Made by a program: the position numbers and the translations under genes. Of a stretch of DNA of 64,000 nt, positions 45,944 through 55,157 are shown piece by piece. Origin of the DNA: 62-47 sp044463945. GTDB lineage: Bacteria > Pseudomonadota > Alphaproteobacteria > Rhizobiales > Xanthobacteraceae. Under the pieces are notes generated by a model. The model was not told where the DNA came from. It searched no databases and saw only the letters and a program-made list of their open reading frames with translations. Numbering within the stretch: the stretch's first letter is position 1; each line of letters opens with the position of its first letter. The stretch covers positions 30,757-94,756 of the forward strand of contig JBIQLW010000011.1 of assembly GCA_044463945.1 (NCBI GenBank), read 5' to 3'.

Positions 45944-46546
45944 TCACCTGCTCCGCCGCACCCGCACATAAAGCGCGCCGGCGCCGCCGTGGCCGATATG
46001 CGCTTCCTCGAAGCCGACCACGAGGGCGCGGAATTCGGGCTGGCCGAGCCATTCCGGCACCTGCCGGCGCAGCACGCCGCGCTCGGCTTCCGGCCCCGCG
46101 CTGCGGCCCTTGCCGGTGACCACCAGCACGAAGCGCAGGCCCTCGTGATTGGCGCGGTGCAGGAACTGCAGCAGCGCGCGATGGGCGCGCGCCTGCGTCA
46201 TGCCGTGCAGGTCGAGCCGCGCGTCGATCTCGATGCGCCCGCGCGCGAGATGCGAGCGATCGCGCCGGCTGAGCGGAGCCAGCGGCGGCGTGGATGGCGG
46301 GCGACTGACTTGCGCGGGCTGACGCGGCGGCGCGACGGGTTCGCTTCGGGTCCGTTTGGCGGCGGCCGCCGGTGGCGCGGCGGCGACGGCATCGGGCTTC
46401 GCGGCGCGCGGCTTTTTGCGCAGCGGCGTCGCCTGCCTCGCCACGCTGTCCCACAGCGCGCGCTCCTCCGCGCTCAGCACGCGACGGCGACGCGGCGACG
46501 GCGGCATATCGATGAGAAATTCCTCCGGCGGCGACCGGCGTTTCAT
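45944..46546 (-). CDS. Smr-domain protein
   Basis: A 200-residue protein with a basic, Ala/Pro-rich N-terminal half and a C-terminal Smr (MutS2-like) domain: LDLHGMTQARA (the LDLHG core), VVTGKGRS and GGAGALYVRVRR. Smr domains often have nuclease activity, but the substrate of this class is unknown. The start overlaps the mltA stop as ATGA, so it is produced with mltA. Confidence 0.9.
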   Translation of the reverse strand: MKRRSPPEEFLIDMPPSPRRRRVLSAEERALWDSVARQATPLRKKPRAAKPDAVAAAPPAAAAKRTRSEPVAPPRQPAQVSRPPSTPPLAPLSRRDRSHLARGRIEIDARLDLHGMTQARAHRALLQFLHRANHEGLRFVLVVTGKGRSAGPEAERGVLRRQVPEWLGQPEFRALVVGFEEAHIGHGGAGALYVRVRRSR

Positions 46547-47826
46547 CGACGGCTCCGCCCGCCCCGGCGATGATGCGGCGGTTGCTTCGCCGCAGCCGCC
46601 ACGCGCCGGGCCTGCGGCAGCGGCATGGTGCGGCCGGCGGCGACCGGATCGAGCGCCTTCGGCACCAGAACGGCGAAACGGGCGTTGTCGCGCAGGCGGC
46701 CGGCGACCTTCGCCGCGTCCGCGCCGGCCCCGAAATAAAGATCGGCGCGCGCCGGCCCGACGATGGCGGAGCCGGTGTCCTGCGCGATCATCAGGCGGTG
46801 GAACGGCGTCTTTGCCTGGGGCGAATCGATCGGCAGGTCGCCGGCGATGAAGAACGGCGTGCCGTAGACGTGCAACGCCTTGTCGACCGCGATGGAGCGG
46901 CCCGGCGTCAGCGGCACGCCCTGCGCGCCGACCGCTTCGTCGGCGTCGGACAGCGCGACCTCGCGGAAAAACACGTAGGAGCGGTTCTGCCGCCGCAATT
47001 CCTTCGCGCCGTCCGGATTGGCGTTCATCCAGTCGCGGATGCGCTGCATCGACATCTGCTCGCGCGGGATGATGTTACGCTCGATCAGGATGCGGCCGAC
47101 CGGGGTATAGCGATAGCCGTTGTGGGCGTCGTAATTGATCCGCACGGTCGAGCCGTCCTCAAGGCGGACCCGCGCCGAGCCCTGAATCTGCGTGAACAGC
47201 AGGTCGGTCTCGCTCTTGAGCCAGCAGATTTCCAGGCCGCGCCTGGCGATGGCGCCGTCCTCGATCGCGGCGCGATCGTAATACGGCACCAGCTTGCGGC
47301 GGCCGATCTTGCGGAACACCTCGCCGCCGTTGGGCAGGCCGGTGTCGCTCTGCTTGAACCCGCGCACGAACAGGTTGGAGGGACGGCGGTAGACCGGCAC
47401 GGTGTAGACGTCGGTGCGGGTGCGCGAGCCGTCGATGACCGGCTCGTAATAGCCGGTGACGAAGCCGGCGTCCTCGCCGAGCCGCGAGATCCACAGCGGA
47501 CGAAAGTGCTGCTCGAAGAAGCGCCGCGCCGCCGCTTCGCTGGTGATCCGTGCCGCCATCGCCGCCCGGCACGGCGCGCGCAGCGAATCGCCGAGCGCCT
47601 TGCTCGCGGCCGGCGGCCGGCGGGCGGCGACGATGGGTCTGCAACTCTTGCGAAAGGCGTCGAGCGCCGCCCCCTGGTCGTCGTCGCCCCAGCCGGGGAT
47701 GTCGTCCCAGGCCGCCGGCACGTACTGACCGCCGGGGATTTCAAGCGGCGAAACCCGGTGCGGCGGTTTCGCCGCGGCAGGAAGCGCCATCGCCGCCAGC
47801 GCGGCCGCCGCGAGCCACAAGGGCAC
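46543..47826 (-). CDS. mltA: Membrane-bound lytic transglycosylase A (MltA)
   Basis: Cleaves peptidoglycan glycans to anhydromuropeptides in the periplasm. About 427 residues. With the GTG at 47826 the N terminus is a clean signal peptide (PLWLAAAALAAMALPAAA-K). Family motifs: GFVTGYYEPVIDGSR, LVPYYDRAAI, LLFTQIQGSARV, GYRYTPVGRILI and the 3D-domain end TGSAIVGPARADLYFG. No lipobox Cys is seen, unlike E. coli MltA. The frame is open 34 codons upstream, into the Tim44-like gene. Confidence 0.92.
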   Translation of the reverse strand: MPLWLAAAALAAMALPAAAKPPHRVSPLEIPGGQYVPAAWDDIPGWGDDDQGAALDAFRKSCRPIVAARRPPAASKALGDSLRAPCRAAMAARITSEAAARRFFEQHFRPLWISRLGEDAGFVTGYYEPVIDGSRTRTDVYTVPVYRRPSNLFVRGFKQSDTGLPNGGEVFRKIGRRKLVPYYDRAAIEDGAIARRGLEICWLKSETDLLFTQIQGSARVRLEDGSTVRINYDAHNGYRYTPVGRILIERNIIPREQMSMQRIRDWMNANPDGAKELRRQNRSYVFFREVALSDADEAVGAQGVPLTPGRSIAVDKALHVYGTPFFIAGDLPIDSPQAKTPFHRLMIAQDTGSAIVGPARADLYFGAGADAAKVAGRLRDNARFAVLVPKALDPVAAGRTMPLPQARRVAAAAKQPPHHRRGGRSRR

Positions 47827-47851
47827 TGCGCACGGCCAAGTCCGGCCCGCG

Positions 47852-48556
47852 CTATTGCGCGCTTCCGGTTCCAACCAGCTTCCAGTTCGGATCGCGCGAA
47901 TTGATGTCGCGCGCGAATGTCCAGACATCGGTGATATCGGCGACCTTTTCCGGATTGCCGTCCACGATCGCGCCGGTCTTGTCGCGGGTGACCGAGATCA
48001 TCTGCGACACGAAGCGAACCGTGATCTGGCTGGTGCGGTCGCGAACCTCGGCGTTGACCAGTTCGGCCTTGTCGATCGAGACGAAGCGGGTGTCGGTCTT
48101 GTGCTCGGCCTTCTCGCGGGCGCGGATCACGCTGTCGAAGCTGTCATAGACATCGGAGGACAACAGGTCCTTCAACGCGCGGCGGTCGCCGTTGGCGAAG
48201 GCCAGCACGATCATTTCATAGGCGCTGCGCGCGCCGCTGATGAAATGCTTGGGGTCGAACGACGAATCCTGCGCGACGATGGCGTCGAGCCCCGAAGCCA
48301 GCGCGGTGCCGGGCTCGGCGAAGTCCTTCCAGCGGTTGGTGGAGGGGACCTCCTCGCCGGCGGGGGCCGCCGGCGGCTGATCGATCACGGTTCCGGGCAT
48401 CGACACGACCTTGCCGTCCTGCGCGCCGTTGAACACGTCGCGCGCGGCGCGGTCGAACGGCGGCCGCTCACTTCCGGTCCGCTGTCCGAGGACGTTGCGC
48501 AGACGCAGGAAGATAAATACCGCCAACGCCAGGAAGATGATGGTGTAAATATCCAC
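47852..48556 (-). CDS. Tim44-domain (TimA-like) membrane-anchored protein
   Basis: A 234-residue protein with an N-terminal membrane anchor (residues 1-18, MDIYTIIFLALAVFIFLR), a linker, and a C-terminal Tim44-like domain (about 88-230) with FDPKHFISGARSAYEMIVLAFA and DVWTFARDINSRDPNW. Relatives are alphaproteobacterial ancestors of mitochondrial Tim44. Function in bacteria is not settled. Upstream of mltA and divergent from secB, as usual, but no fxsA gene is seen between it and secB. Confidence 0.9.
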   Translation of the reverse strand: MDIYTIIFLALAVFIFLRLRNVLGQRTGSERPPFDRAARDVFNGAQDGKVVSMPGTVIDQPPAAPAGEEVPSTNRWKDFAEPGTALASGLDAIVAQDSSFDPKHFISGARSAYEMIVLAFANGDRRALKDLLSSDVYDSFDSVIRAREKAEHKTDTRFVSIDKAELVNAEVRDRTSQITVRFVSQMISVTRDKTGAIVDGNPEKVADITDVWTFARDINSRDPNWKLVGTGSAQ

Positions 48557-48990
48557 GTCTTATCCGCTTTCCAATCGATCCACTCGCGCCCTCCGCATGG
48601 ACGGACGCCTCCGGGGCGGTCAGGGGCCCGCTAGGGGACAGGCCACCTTCTTCATGTAGGGACCGGATCACGCCGAGCCAATGGCACTTTTTGGCACAGA
48701 AGATCGGGCATTTGCCGGCACCTGGCCGAATTCCCGCCCGGCGGTCCCTTTGATACTGATCCGCCTTGCAAAATTGTAGCGCTTTTCAGGCCGGAGAGGA
48801 AATCGATATCCGGCCTGAATTCGCGCCGCGCGGGAAGCGCCCGGCGCGGCCGTTGCGAGCCCTTCTGCTTGTCGAGTATGGCCGGCCTATGATAGCCACA
48901 CGCCGGCGCGGCAATTTGCCCCTTGTCAACTCGGGCGCGAACAGGCTGCCAATCGGTTCCCATCTGGCCAGACGCTTCAGGAGAATTTGT
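48557..48990. other. Divergent intergenic region between the Tim44-like gene and secB
   Basis: The 434-base gap has no supported gene. It contains a clean inverted repeat, TTCAGGCCGGA (48785-48795) and TCCGGCCTGAA (48809-48819), 11 bp with a 13-base loop and no T-run. The secB ribosome-binding site CAGGAGA is at 48978-48984. Confidence 0.6.
48785..48819. repeat. 11-bp perfect inverted repeat upstream of secB
   Basis: TTCAGGCCGGA paired with TCCGGCCTGAA across GAGGAAATCGATA. It could be an operator or an RNA hairpin about 170 bases upstream of secB; it does not look like a terminator. Confidence 0.6.
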
Positions 48991-49467
48991 ATGGCAAACG
49001 GCAACGGCACCCCTCCCGAGGCGGCCCCTCCCCCGCAGCTCAACGTGCTGGCGCAGTACACCAAGGACCTGTCGTTCGAGAACCCCAACGCGCCGAAGTC
49101 GCTGGGGCCGCAGCAACAGCAGCCCTCGATCAACATCCAGATCAACGTCGCCGCCAACAACATCGCCGAGAACGAATACGAGGTGGTGCTGTCGATCGAG
49201 GGCAAGGCCGAAAGCCAGGGCACGGTGATGTTCAATCTCGAACTGGCCTATGCCGGCGTGTTCCGGGTGCTCCACGTTCCGCAGGAAAACCTTCACCCGC
49301 TGGTGATGATCGAATGCCCGCGGCTGCTGTTCCCGTTCGCGCGCGAGATCATCGCCACCGCGGTGCGCGACGGCGGTTTCCCGCCGCTGATGCTCGACCC
49401 GGTCGATTTCGTCGGCCTGTACCGGCAGAACATGGAACGGCAGGCCGAGCAGATGAAGCCGAGCTAA
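48991..49467 (+). CDS. secB: Protein-export chaperone SecB
   Basis: Tetrameric chaperone that keeps preproteins unfolded for SecA. 158 residues: QYTKDLSFENPNAP, INIQINVAANNI, EVVLSIEGKAES and the SecA-contacting C-terminal part DFVGLYRQNMERQAE. ATG 48991 has GGAGA upstream; the long in-frame extension to 48766 is non-coding. Converges on dnaQ across repeats. Confidence 0.96.
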   Translation: MANGNGTPPEAAPPPQLNVLAQYTKDLSFENPNAPKSLGPQQQQPSINIQINVAANNIAENEYEVVLSIEGKAESQGTVMFNLELAYAGVFRVLHVPQENLHPLVMIECPRLLFPFAREIIATAVRDGGFPPLMLDPVDFVGLYRQNMERQAEQMKPS

Positions 49468-49520
49468 GGGCGCGATCGTCCAAGGTTGAAACGCGCAATC
49501 GTCCCCCGGAAATGAGGCGT

Positions 49521-49655
49521 CATCGGCCGCCAACGGGTCCGGCTTCGCCGGCCCGATGACAGGCTCCGGCGGACGATCCAGTAATCGGGGCAGATGCGAG
49601 GGAAATCCGTCTTCAGTCCGGAATACTGGATACTCCGCCTGCGCGGAGTATGACG
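49521..49655. repeat. Intergenic palindromic repeats between convergent secB and dnaQ
   Basis: GGTCCGGCTTCGCCGGCCC is a palindromic core at about 49537-49555, followed by GATGACAGGCTCCGGCGGAC. A second unit, GATACTCCGCCTGCGCGGAGTAT, at about 49629-49651, is another perfect-looking hairpin. Both sit in the 228-base gap between gene ends. Confidence 0.65.
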
Positions 49656-49695
49656 GCTTTCGTGTTGCGTATTCCTTCGAACAGCGATGCCCGGT

Positions 49696-50403
49696 TTATT
49701 CCGCCGCCGGCGCGCCGGCGGCGTATTCGTGCCAGATCGGCTTGTCGCCAAGCGTTGCGACGAACGCGCGGTGCGCGGCGCGATCGTCGGCGCTCAGGCG
49801 CGGCGCGAGCGGCACCGGCCGCTGCCGTCGCGGCGCATCGCTGACGCCGCTCTGGCGGATGGCGGACGCGCCAGTGAGAATAAGCTGCGACTGCCGCGCG
49901 CCGATCAGGTCGATATAGACTTCCGCCAGCAGCTCGGCGTCGAGCAGCGCGCCGTGCTTGGTGCGGCGCGAATTGTCGATGGCGTAGCGCGAGCACAGGT
50001 CGTCGAGCCGGTTGGACACGCCGGGATGCTTGCGCCGCGCCAGCAACAGCGTATCGACCAGCCGGTCGCGGGGGATGGCGGGACGCGACAGACGGGTCAG
50101 TTCGGCGTTGATGAAACCGATGTCGAACGAGGCGTTGTGAATCACCAGCGGCGCATCGCCGATGAAAGCCAGGAACGCATCGACCACCTCGGCGAACTTC
50201 GGGTGCCCGGCGAGAAATTCGGTCGACAGGCCATGCACCGCGAAGGCTTCCTCCGGCATGTCGCGCTCGGGATTGATGTAGCAGTGGTAGACCTGCCCGG
50301 TCGGCATCCGGTTGAAGATCTCGATACAGCCGATTTCCACCAGCCGGTCGCCGCGCAGCGGATCGAGCCCGGTGGTTTCGGTGTCGAGAACGATTTCACG
50401 CAT
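49696..50403 (-). CDS. dnaQ: DNA polymerase III epsilon subunit
   Basis: 3'-5' proofreading exonuclease of the replicase. 235 residues, DEDDh type: Asp7 and Glu9 in VLDTETTGL, LVIHNASFDIGF (Exo II), and KHGALLDAELLAEVY (Exo III, catalytic His). The C-terminal tail after about residue 180 would bind the alpha subunit. Downstream of coaE by 28 bases. Confidence 0.96.
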   Translation of the reverse strand: MREIVLDTETTGLDPLRGDRLVEIGCIEIFNRMPTGQVYHCYINPERDMPEEAFAVHGLSTEFLAGHPKFAEVVDAFLAFIGDAPLVIHNASFDIGFINAELTRLSRPAIPRDRLVDTLLLARRKHPGVSNRLDDLCSRYAIDNSRRTKHGALLDAELLAEVYIDLIGARQSQLILTGASAIRQSGVSDAPRRQRPVPLAPRLSADDRAAHRAFVATLGDKPIWHEYAAGAPAAE

Positions 50404-50431
50404 GGCCGTTAAGTCCGTGATCCGCGGCGAA

Positions 50432-51031
50432 TCAGGCGCGCCGCCGCGGCAGTTTAGCAGCCTGCTCCAGGATTTCGCGCACGCGCACGCGCACCGGCTC
50501 GATGCCGTGCGAGGTATCCACCACGAAATCCGCGCGGCGGCGCTTCTCGGCGTCCGGCAACTGCTTGGCGAGGATGGCGTCCAGCTTCTCCGCGGTCATG
50601 CCCTCGCGGGCGAGAATGCGCTCGCGCTGCACCTCCTCGCCGGTGGTCACCACCACCACGGCATCGACCCGGCTTTCGCCGCCGGTCTCGTAAAGCAGCG
50701 GAATATCCACCACCGCGACCGGCGCGCCGGATTTTTCCGCGTCGTCGAGGAATTTCTGATGATGGGCGCGCAGCATCGGATGCACGATGCTTTCCAGCCG
50801 CTTCATCGCCTCTTTGTCGTGGACCACGCGCGGCGACAGCAACGCGCGATCGACCTTGCCGTTGACGGTGGTGCCCGGAAAGGCGGCCTCGATCGCCGCC
50901 ACCGCCTCGCCTTCGTAAAGGCGATGAACCGTGGCGTCGGCGTCGTAGACCGGCACGCCGGCTTCGGCGAACAGCTTGGCCGTGGTCGATTTGCCCATTC
51001 CGATCGATCCGGTCAGTCCAAGCACCCGCAT
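50432..51031 (-). CDS. coaE: Dephospho-CoA kinase
   Basis: Last step of CoA synthesis. 199 residues starting MRVLGLTGSIGMGKST (P-loop), then VYDADATVHRLYEG, VVDIPLLYE and VVVVTTGEEVQRERILARE. ATG 51031 has GGGGA upstream; a TTG two codons earlier is the open-frame start. It follows maf closely (18 bases), with no aroE between them. Confidence 0.96.
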   Translation of the reverse strand: MRVLGLTGSIGMGKSTTAKLFAEAGVPVYDADATVHRLYEGEAVAAIEAAFPGTTVNGKVDRALLSPRVVHDKEAMKRLESIVHPMLRAHHQKFLDDAEKSGAPVAVVDIPLLYETGGESRVDAVVVVTTGEEVQRERILAREGMTAEKLDAILAKQLPDAEKRRRADFVVDTSHGIEPVRVRVREILEQAAKLPRRRA

Positions 51032-51049
51032 CAGCAAGTCCCCATCGTC

Positions 51050-51670
51050 TCAGAATGCAAGAAGACCCTCGCGCCGCATGAAAGCGAGAAGCCCCAATAG
51101 CGGCAAGCCCAGGATCGTGAAGTGATCGCCCTCGATCCGCTCGAACAGGTGAATGCCATAGCCCTCAAGCTGATAGGCGCCGACGCTGGTCATCGCGGCG
51201 GGGCCCGTCACATCAAGATAGGCATCGATCGCCTGCGGCGTGAGCGGGCGCAGCGTCAGCGACGCCACCGCAACCTCGGAAAACAGCACCCTGCCCTCGC
51301 GCACCACCGCGACGGCGGAATGAAGCTGATGGGTTCGCCCCGCCAGCGCCTGCAATTGCTCGGTGGCGCGGGCGCGGTCCGCCGGCTTGGAGAAGCGGCG
51401 CGCTCCCAGCGCCAGCGTCTGGTCGGCGCCGATCACGTAGCGGTCCGGGTGAAGGCCAGAGACGGCCGCCGCCTTGGCGCGCGCCAGACAATCCGCCACC
51501 TCGCCCGGCGCGCTCAGCCCCGACTCCGCCTCGACCGCGCGCTCGTCGAGCACCGCCGGCACCGCCTTGAACGCGATGCCGGCGGCGGCGAGAACCTGCT
51601 GCCGGGCGCGGCTCTGCGAGGCCAGGATCAACGGCGCGCGGCCCGGCGCCAGAACGCTGCGCACCGTCAT
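51050..51670 (-). CDS. maf: Maf-family nucleotide pyrophosphatase
   Basis: Hydrolyses non-canonical or methylated nucleotides. 206 residues: APLILASQSRARQQVLAAAG (substrate loop), VIGADQTLALG, RTHQLHSAVAVV and GAYQLEGYGIHLFERIEGDH. Canonical dTTPase and UTPase Mafs have related loops; I cannot settle which nucleotide is preferred. The start overlaps the ppsR stop as ATGA. Confidence 0.94.
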   Translation of the reverse strand: MTVRSVLAPGRAPLILASQSRARQQVLAAAGIAFKAVPAVLDERAVEAESGLSAPGEVADCLARAKAAAVSGLHPDRYVIGADQTLALGARRFSKPADRARATEQLQALAGRTHQLHSAVAVVREGRVLFSEVAVASLTLRPLTPQAIDAYLDVTGPAAMTSVGAYQLEGYGIHLFERIEGDHFTILGLPLLGLLAFMRREGLLAF

Positions 51671-52506
51671 TCCGGCGCTCGCTGCCGCTGCCGGTCGGCA
51701 TAGAGCTTGATGACGGCGGCGGCGGTTTCCTCGATCGAGCGCCGCGTCACGTCGAGCAGCGCCCAGCCGTGCCGCGCGCTGAGCCGCCGCGCCGCCGCCA
51801 CCTCATCGGTCACCGACTGCTTGTCGGTGTAGATGTCGTTGGCGGAATGCGCGCCGATAGAGAGCAGACGGTTCTGCCGGATCTGGATCAGCCGTTCCGG
51901 CGTGGCGTGAAGGCTGACGACCAGCGGCTTCTTCAGGTTTTCCAGTTGCGGCGGGATCGGAACGCCCGGCACCAACGGCACATTGGCGGTGCGGATGCCG
52001 CGATTGGCGAGATAGATCGAGGTCGGCGTCTTGGAGGTGCGCGACACCCCCACCAGCACGATATCGGCCTCCTCCAACCCTTCGACGTGCTGGCCGTCGT
52101 CGTGCATCATGGTGTAGTTCAACGCGTCGATGCGCTTGAAGTAGTCGGCGTTGAGGGTGTGCTGCGCGCCGACCCGCCCGGTGGTGGCGGCACCGAGATA
52201 AGCCTGGAACAACTGCATCACCGGGCCGATGATCGACAGGCTCGGAATGTTGATTTCCTTGCACTTGGCTTCGAGCCGCTCGACCAGGTCCTTCTCCAGC
52301 AGCGTGAACAGCACGATGCCCGGCGCTTCCTCGATCTCGGCCAGCACGCGGTCGAGTTGCTTCTGGCTGCGCACCAGCGGGTAGACGTGTTCGACCGGGG
52401 TCACGTTGGCGTATTGCGCGGCGACCGCGCGCCCCACCGTGATCAGGGTTTCGCCGGTGGAGTCCGACACCATATGGAGATGGAAGTAATTGCCCGTGGT
52501 CGGCAC
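51667..52506 (-). CDS. ppsR: PEP synthase/PPDK regulatory kinase-phosphorylase (PPSR/PDRP, DUF299)
   Basis: Bifunctional ADP-dependent kinase and Pi-dependent phosphorylase that inactivates and reactivates PEP synthase or pyruvate phosphate dikinase. 279 residues: FHLHMVSDSTGETL at the N terminus, the P-loop GVSRTSKTPTSIYLANRG and DVTRRSIEETA near the end. Starts at GTG 52506. Its homologue flanks the replication origin in Caulobacter and Rickettsia, which makes the adjacent gap notable. Confidence 0.94.
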   Translation of the reverse strand: MPTTGNYFHLHMVSDSTGETLITVGRAVAAQYANVTPVEHVYPLVRSQKQLDRVLAEIEEAPGIVLFTLLEKDLVERLEAKCKEINIPSLSIIGPVMQLFQAYLGAATTGRVGAQHTLNADYFKRIDALNYTMMHDDGQHVEGLEEADIVLVGVSRTSKTPTSIYLANRGIRTANVPLVPGVPIPPQLENLKKPLVVSLHATPERLIQIRQNRLLSIGAHSANDIYTDKQSVTDEVAAARRLSARHGWALLDVTRRSIEETAAAVIKLYADRQRQRAPE

Positions 52507-52971
52507 GCGAGGGATCCGTTTTCTCGACTTGTGTGTTCTGTGGATCGGTGTGGAGGATTTACGGAATCTTTACCATCGGCCGGCGGCTCCGGGATAACCG
52601 CGCTGGTTCTGCACAGGGGTGGCGGCGTGGACAAGATTCCGCGCCTCCCCAAAGTCTAGCGGGAATAGATCGTCCTGTCGCTTGATAACTCCACCGCCGC
52701 CGTCGTTCAACCGATTGAAAATCCGGCCGATATCCGGCTTCCCCGAAACCGGCGGGAAAGCGGTGACAAATCCGCGCCGGCTTGGATAAAACGGGAGTGC
52801 CTTGGACCGGCGCAATTCACGCTCACTCAGACTCAAACTTAAGATTCTTTAAATATTGATTTGGAAAAGGGCTTGGTGCGGATAAGGGTGAGATCGCGCC
52901 CCATCGGTTCAACCCGCCTCACGCCGGATCGTTCCGAGCAGGCACGCCCCTGTCAGCCCTCGGGATTGCAG
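52507..52971. other. Putative chromosomal replication origin (oriC) region
   Basis: A 465-base gene-free gap next to ppsR, the position of alphaproteobacterial origins (normally ppsR on one side, hemE on the other). On the minus strand CGATCCACA (52539-52547) differs by one base from the Caulobacter weak DnaA box TGATCCACA; TCCTCCACA (52549-52557) is a weaker match. TTTATCCAAG is at about 52782-52791. An AT-rich tract at 52831-52866 contains TTAA-N6-TTAA, one base short of the CtrA spacing. These are matches by eye. Confidence 0.5.
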
Positions 52972-53394
52972 ATGTACGAATGGATCAAGGCCCTTCATGT
53001 CATCGCGGTGATTTCATGGATGGCCGGAATGCTCTACCTGCCGCGATTGTTCGTCTACCATTGCGCCGCCGAAGTCGGCTCCAGACAGTCCGAAACCTTC
53101 AAGGTGATGGAGCGGCGGCTTCTGAAAGCCATCATCAACCCGGCGATGATCGTCACCTGGGTGCTGGGCCTCTATCTCGCCTGGAGCGGGCACTGGTTCA
53201 CCAGCGGCTGGTTTCACGTCAAGCTGTTCCTGGTGCTGGTGCTGTCGGGGGTCCACGGCCTGTTCTCCCGCTGGGTGCGCGAGTTCGGTCAGGACCGGAA
53301 CACGCGGAGCCAGAAATTCTACAGGATAATCAATGAGGTGCCGACGGTCCTGATGATCGGGATCGTCATCATGGTGATCGTCAAGCCGTTCTGA
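52972..53394 (+). CDS. hemJ: Protoporphyrinogen oxidase HemJ
   Basis: Membrane enzyme oxidising protoporphyrinogen IX in heme synthesis. 140 residues, four membrane helices: MYEWIKALHVIAVISWMAGM with the conserved His, LPRLFVYH with Arg, then helices at about 58-78, 82-102 and 122-138 ending VIVKPF. ATG 52972 gives the standard short form; the open frame upstream to 52861 crosses the putative origin. hemE and hemH are not next to it. Confidence 0.93.
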   Translation: MYEWIKALHVIAVISWMAGMLYLPRLFVYHCAAEVGSRQSETFKVMERRLLKAIINPAMIVTWVLGLYLAWSGHWFTSGWFHVKLFLVLVLSGVHGLFSRWVREFGQDRNTRSQKFYRIINEVPTVLMIGIVIMVIVKPF

Positions 53395-53590
53395 CGCAGG
53401 TCCGTCGCGGGCGCGGGCCTTTTTCGCGCGGCGTCCGGCCCGGCGGCATCTTGCGCGGGCGGCGATGATTTTCTATATTCGTTCTATCCCACCCCACGCA
53501 GGCGGATGTGGCTGTCGCCCGGTACCCAACATGGTATCGGCCGCCACGTCGGGTTTGAAGCCCTTCCGGCACCTTCCTTGCTTCAGATCT

Positions 53591-53620
53591 GCGGAAACGC
53601 TTCAGGCTTTCCGCATTTTT
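53591..53620 (+). terminator. Terminator-like hairpin in the rho leader
   Basis: GCGGAAA and TTTCCGC pair across a ten-base loop and are followed by ATTTTT, 50 bases before the rho start codon. It is too early to end hemJ transcription alone (nearly 200 bases past the stop) and could attenuate rho. Confidence 0.55.
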
Positions 53621-53670
53621 CGAAAGCCACCTTCGGATTCCCTTTCTTATCTGTCTACAGGACCACCCCC

Positions 53671-54936
<1,266 letters not shown>

Positions 54937-54965
54937 CGCATCCGCCGTGCAGGCGGATCGTTCAA

Positions 54966-54999
54966 CACAAAGGCCCGCGAGCGATCGCGGGCCTTTGTG
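54966..54999 (+). terminator. Rho-independent terminator of rho
   Basis: CACAAAGGCCCGCGA and TCGCGGGCCTTTGTG pair perfectly over 15 bp around GCGA. It starts 29 bases after the rho stop codon. Confidence 0.9.
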
Positions 55000-55028
55000 C
55001 TGTGCTGGATTGTTGAAGATCGCGCCAT

Positions 55029-55155
55029 GCTCCGGACGCGATGCGGCATGAAATGCCGCTTCGCAGAGCTGGAGCCGTTTCAGCGACAGTATTTGCGGCG
55101 ATCCCGGTTCTGCGGCGCAGCGTTACACGCTGCACCGCGCCCGGGATACGACTGA
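55029..55155. repeat. Intergenic repeat, family E, second copy
   Basis: CCGGACGCGATGCGGCATGAAATGCCGC (a GCGGCAT hairpin), then GATCCCGGTTCTGCGGCGCAGCG...CGCCCGGGATACGAC. It resembles the element at 45838-45943 and lies between rho and the end of the convergent YyaL-like gene. Confidence 0.55.
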
Positions 55156-55157
55156 AG

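Noticed and set aside
48682..48696. TGGCAC-T5-GGCA as a sigma-54 promoter
   Set aside because: The GG-to-GC spacing is one base off the required arrangement and no activator gene is near.
52861..52971. N-terminal extension of HemJ across the intergenic gap
   Set aside because: HemJ proteins start at the M-Y-E-W-I-K-A-L-H helix; the extension is basic and has no ribosome-binding site.
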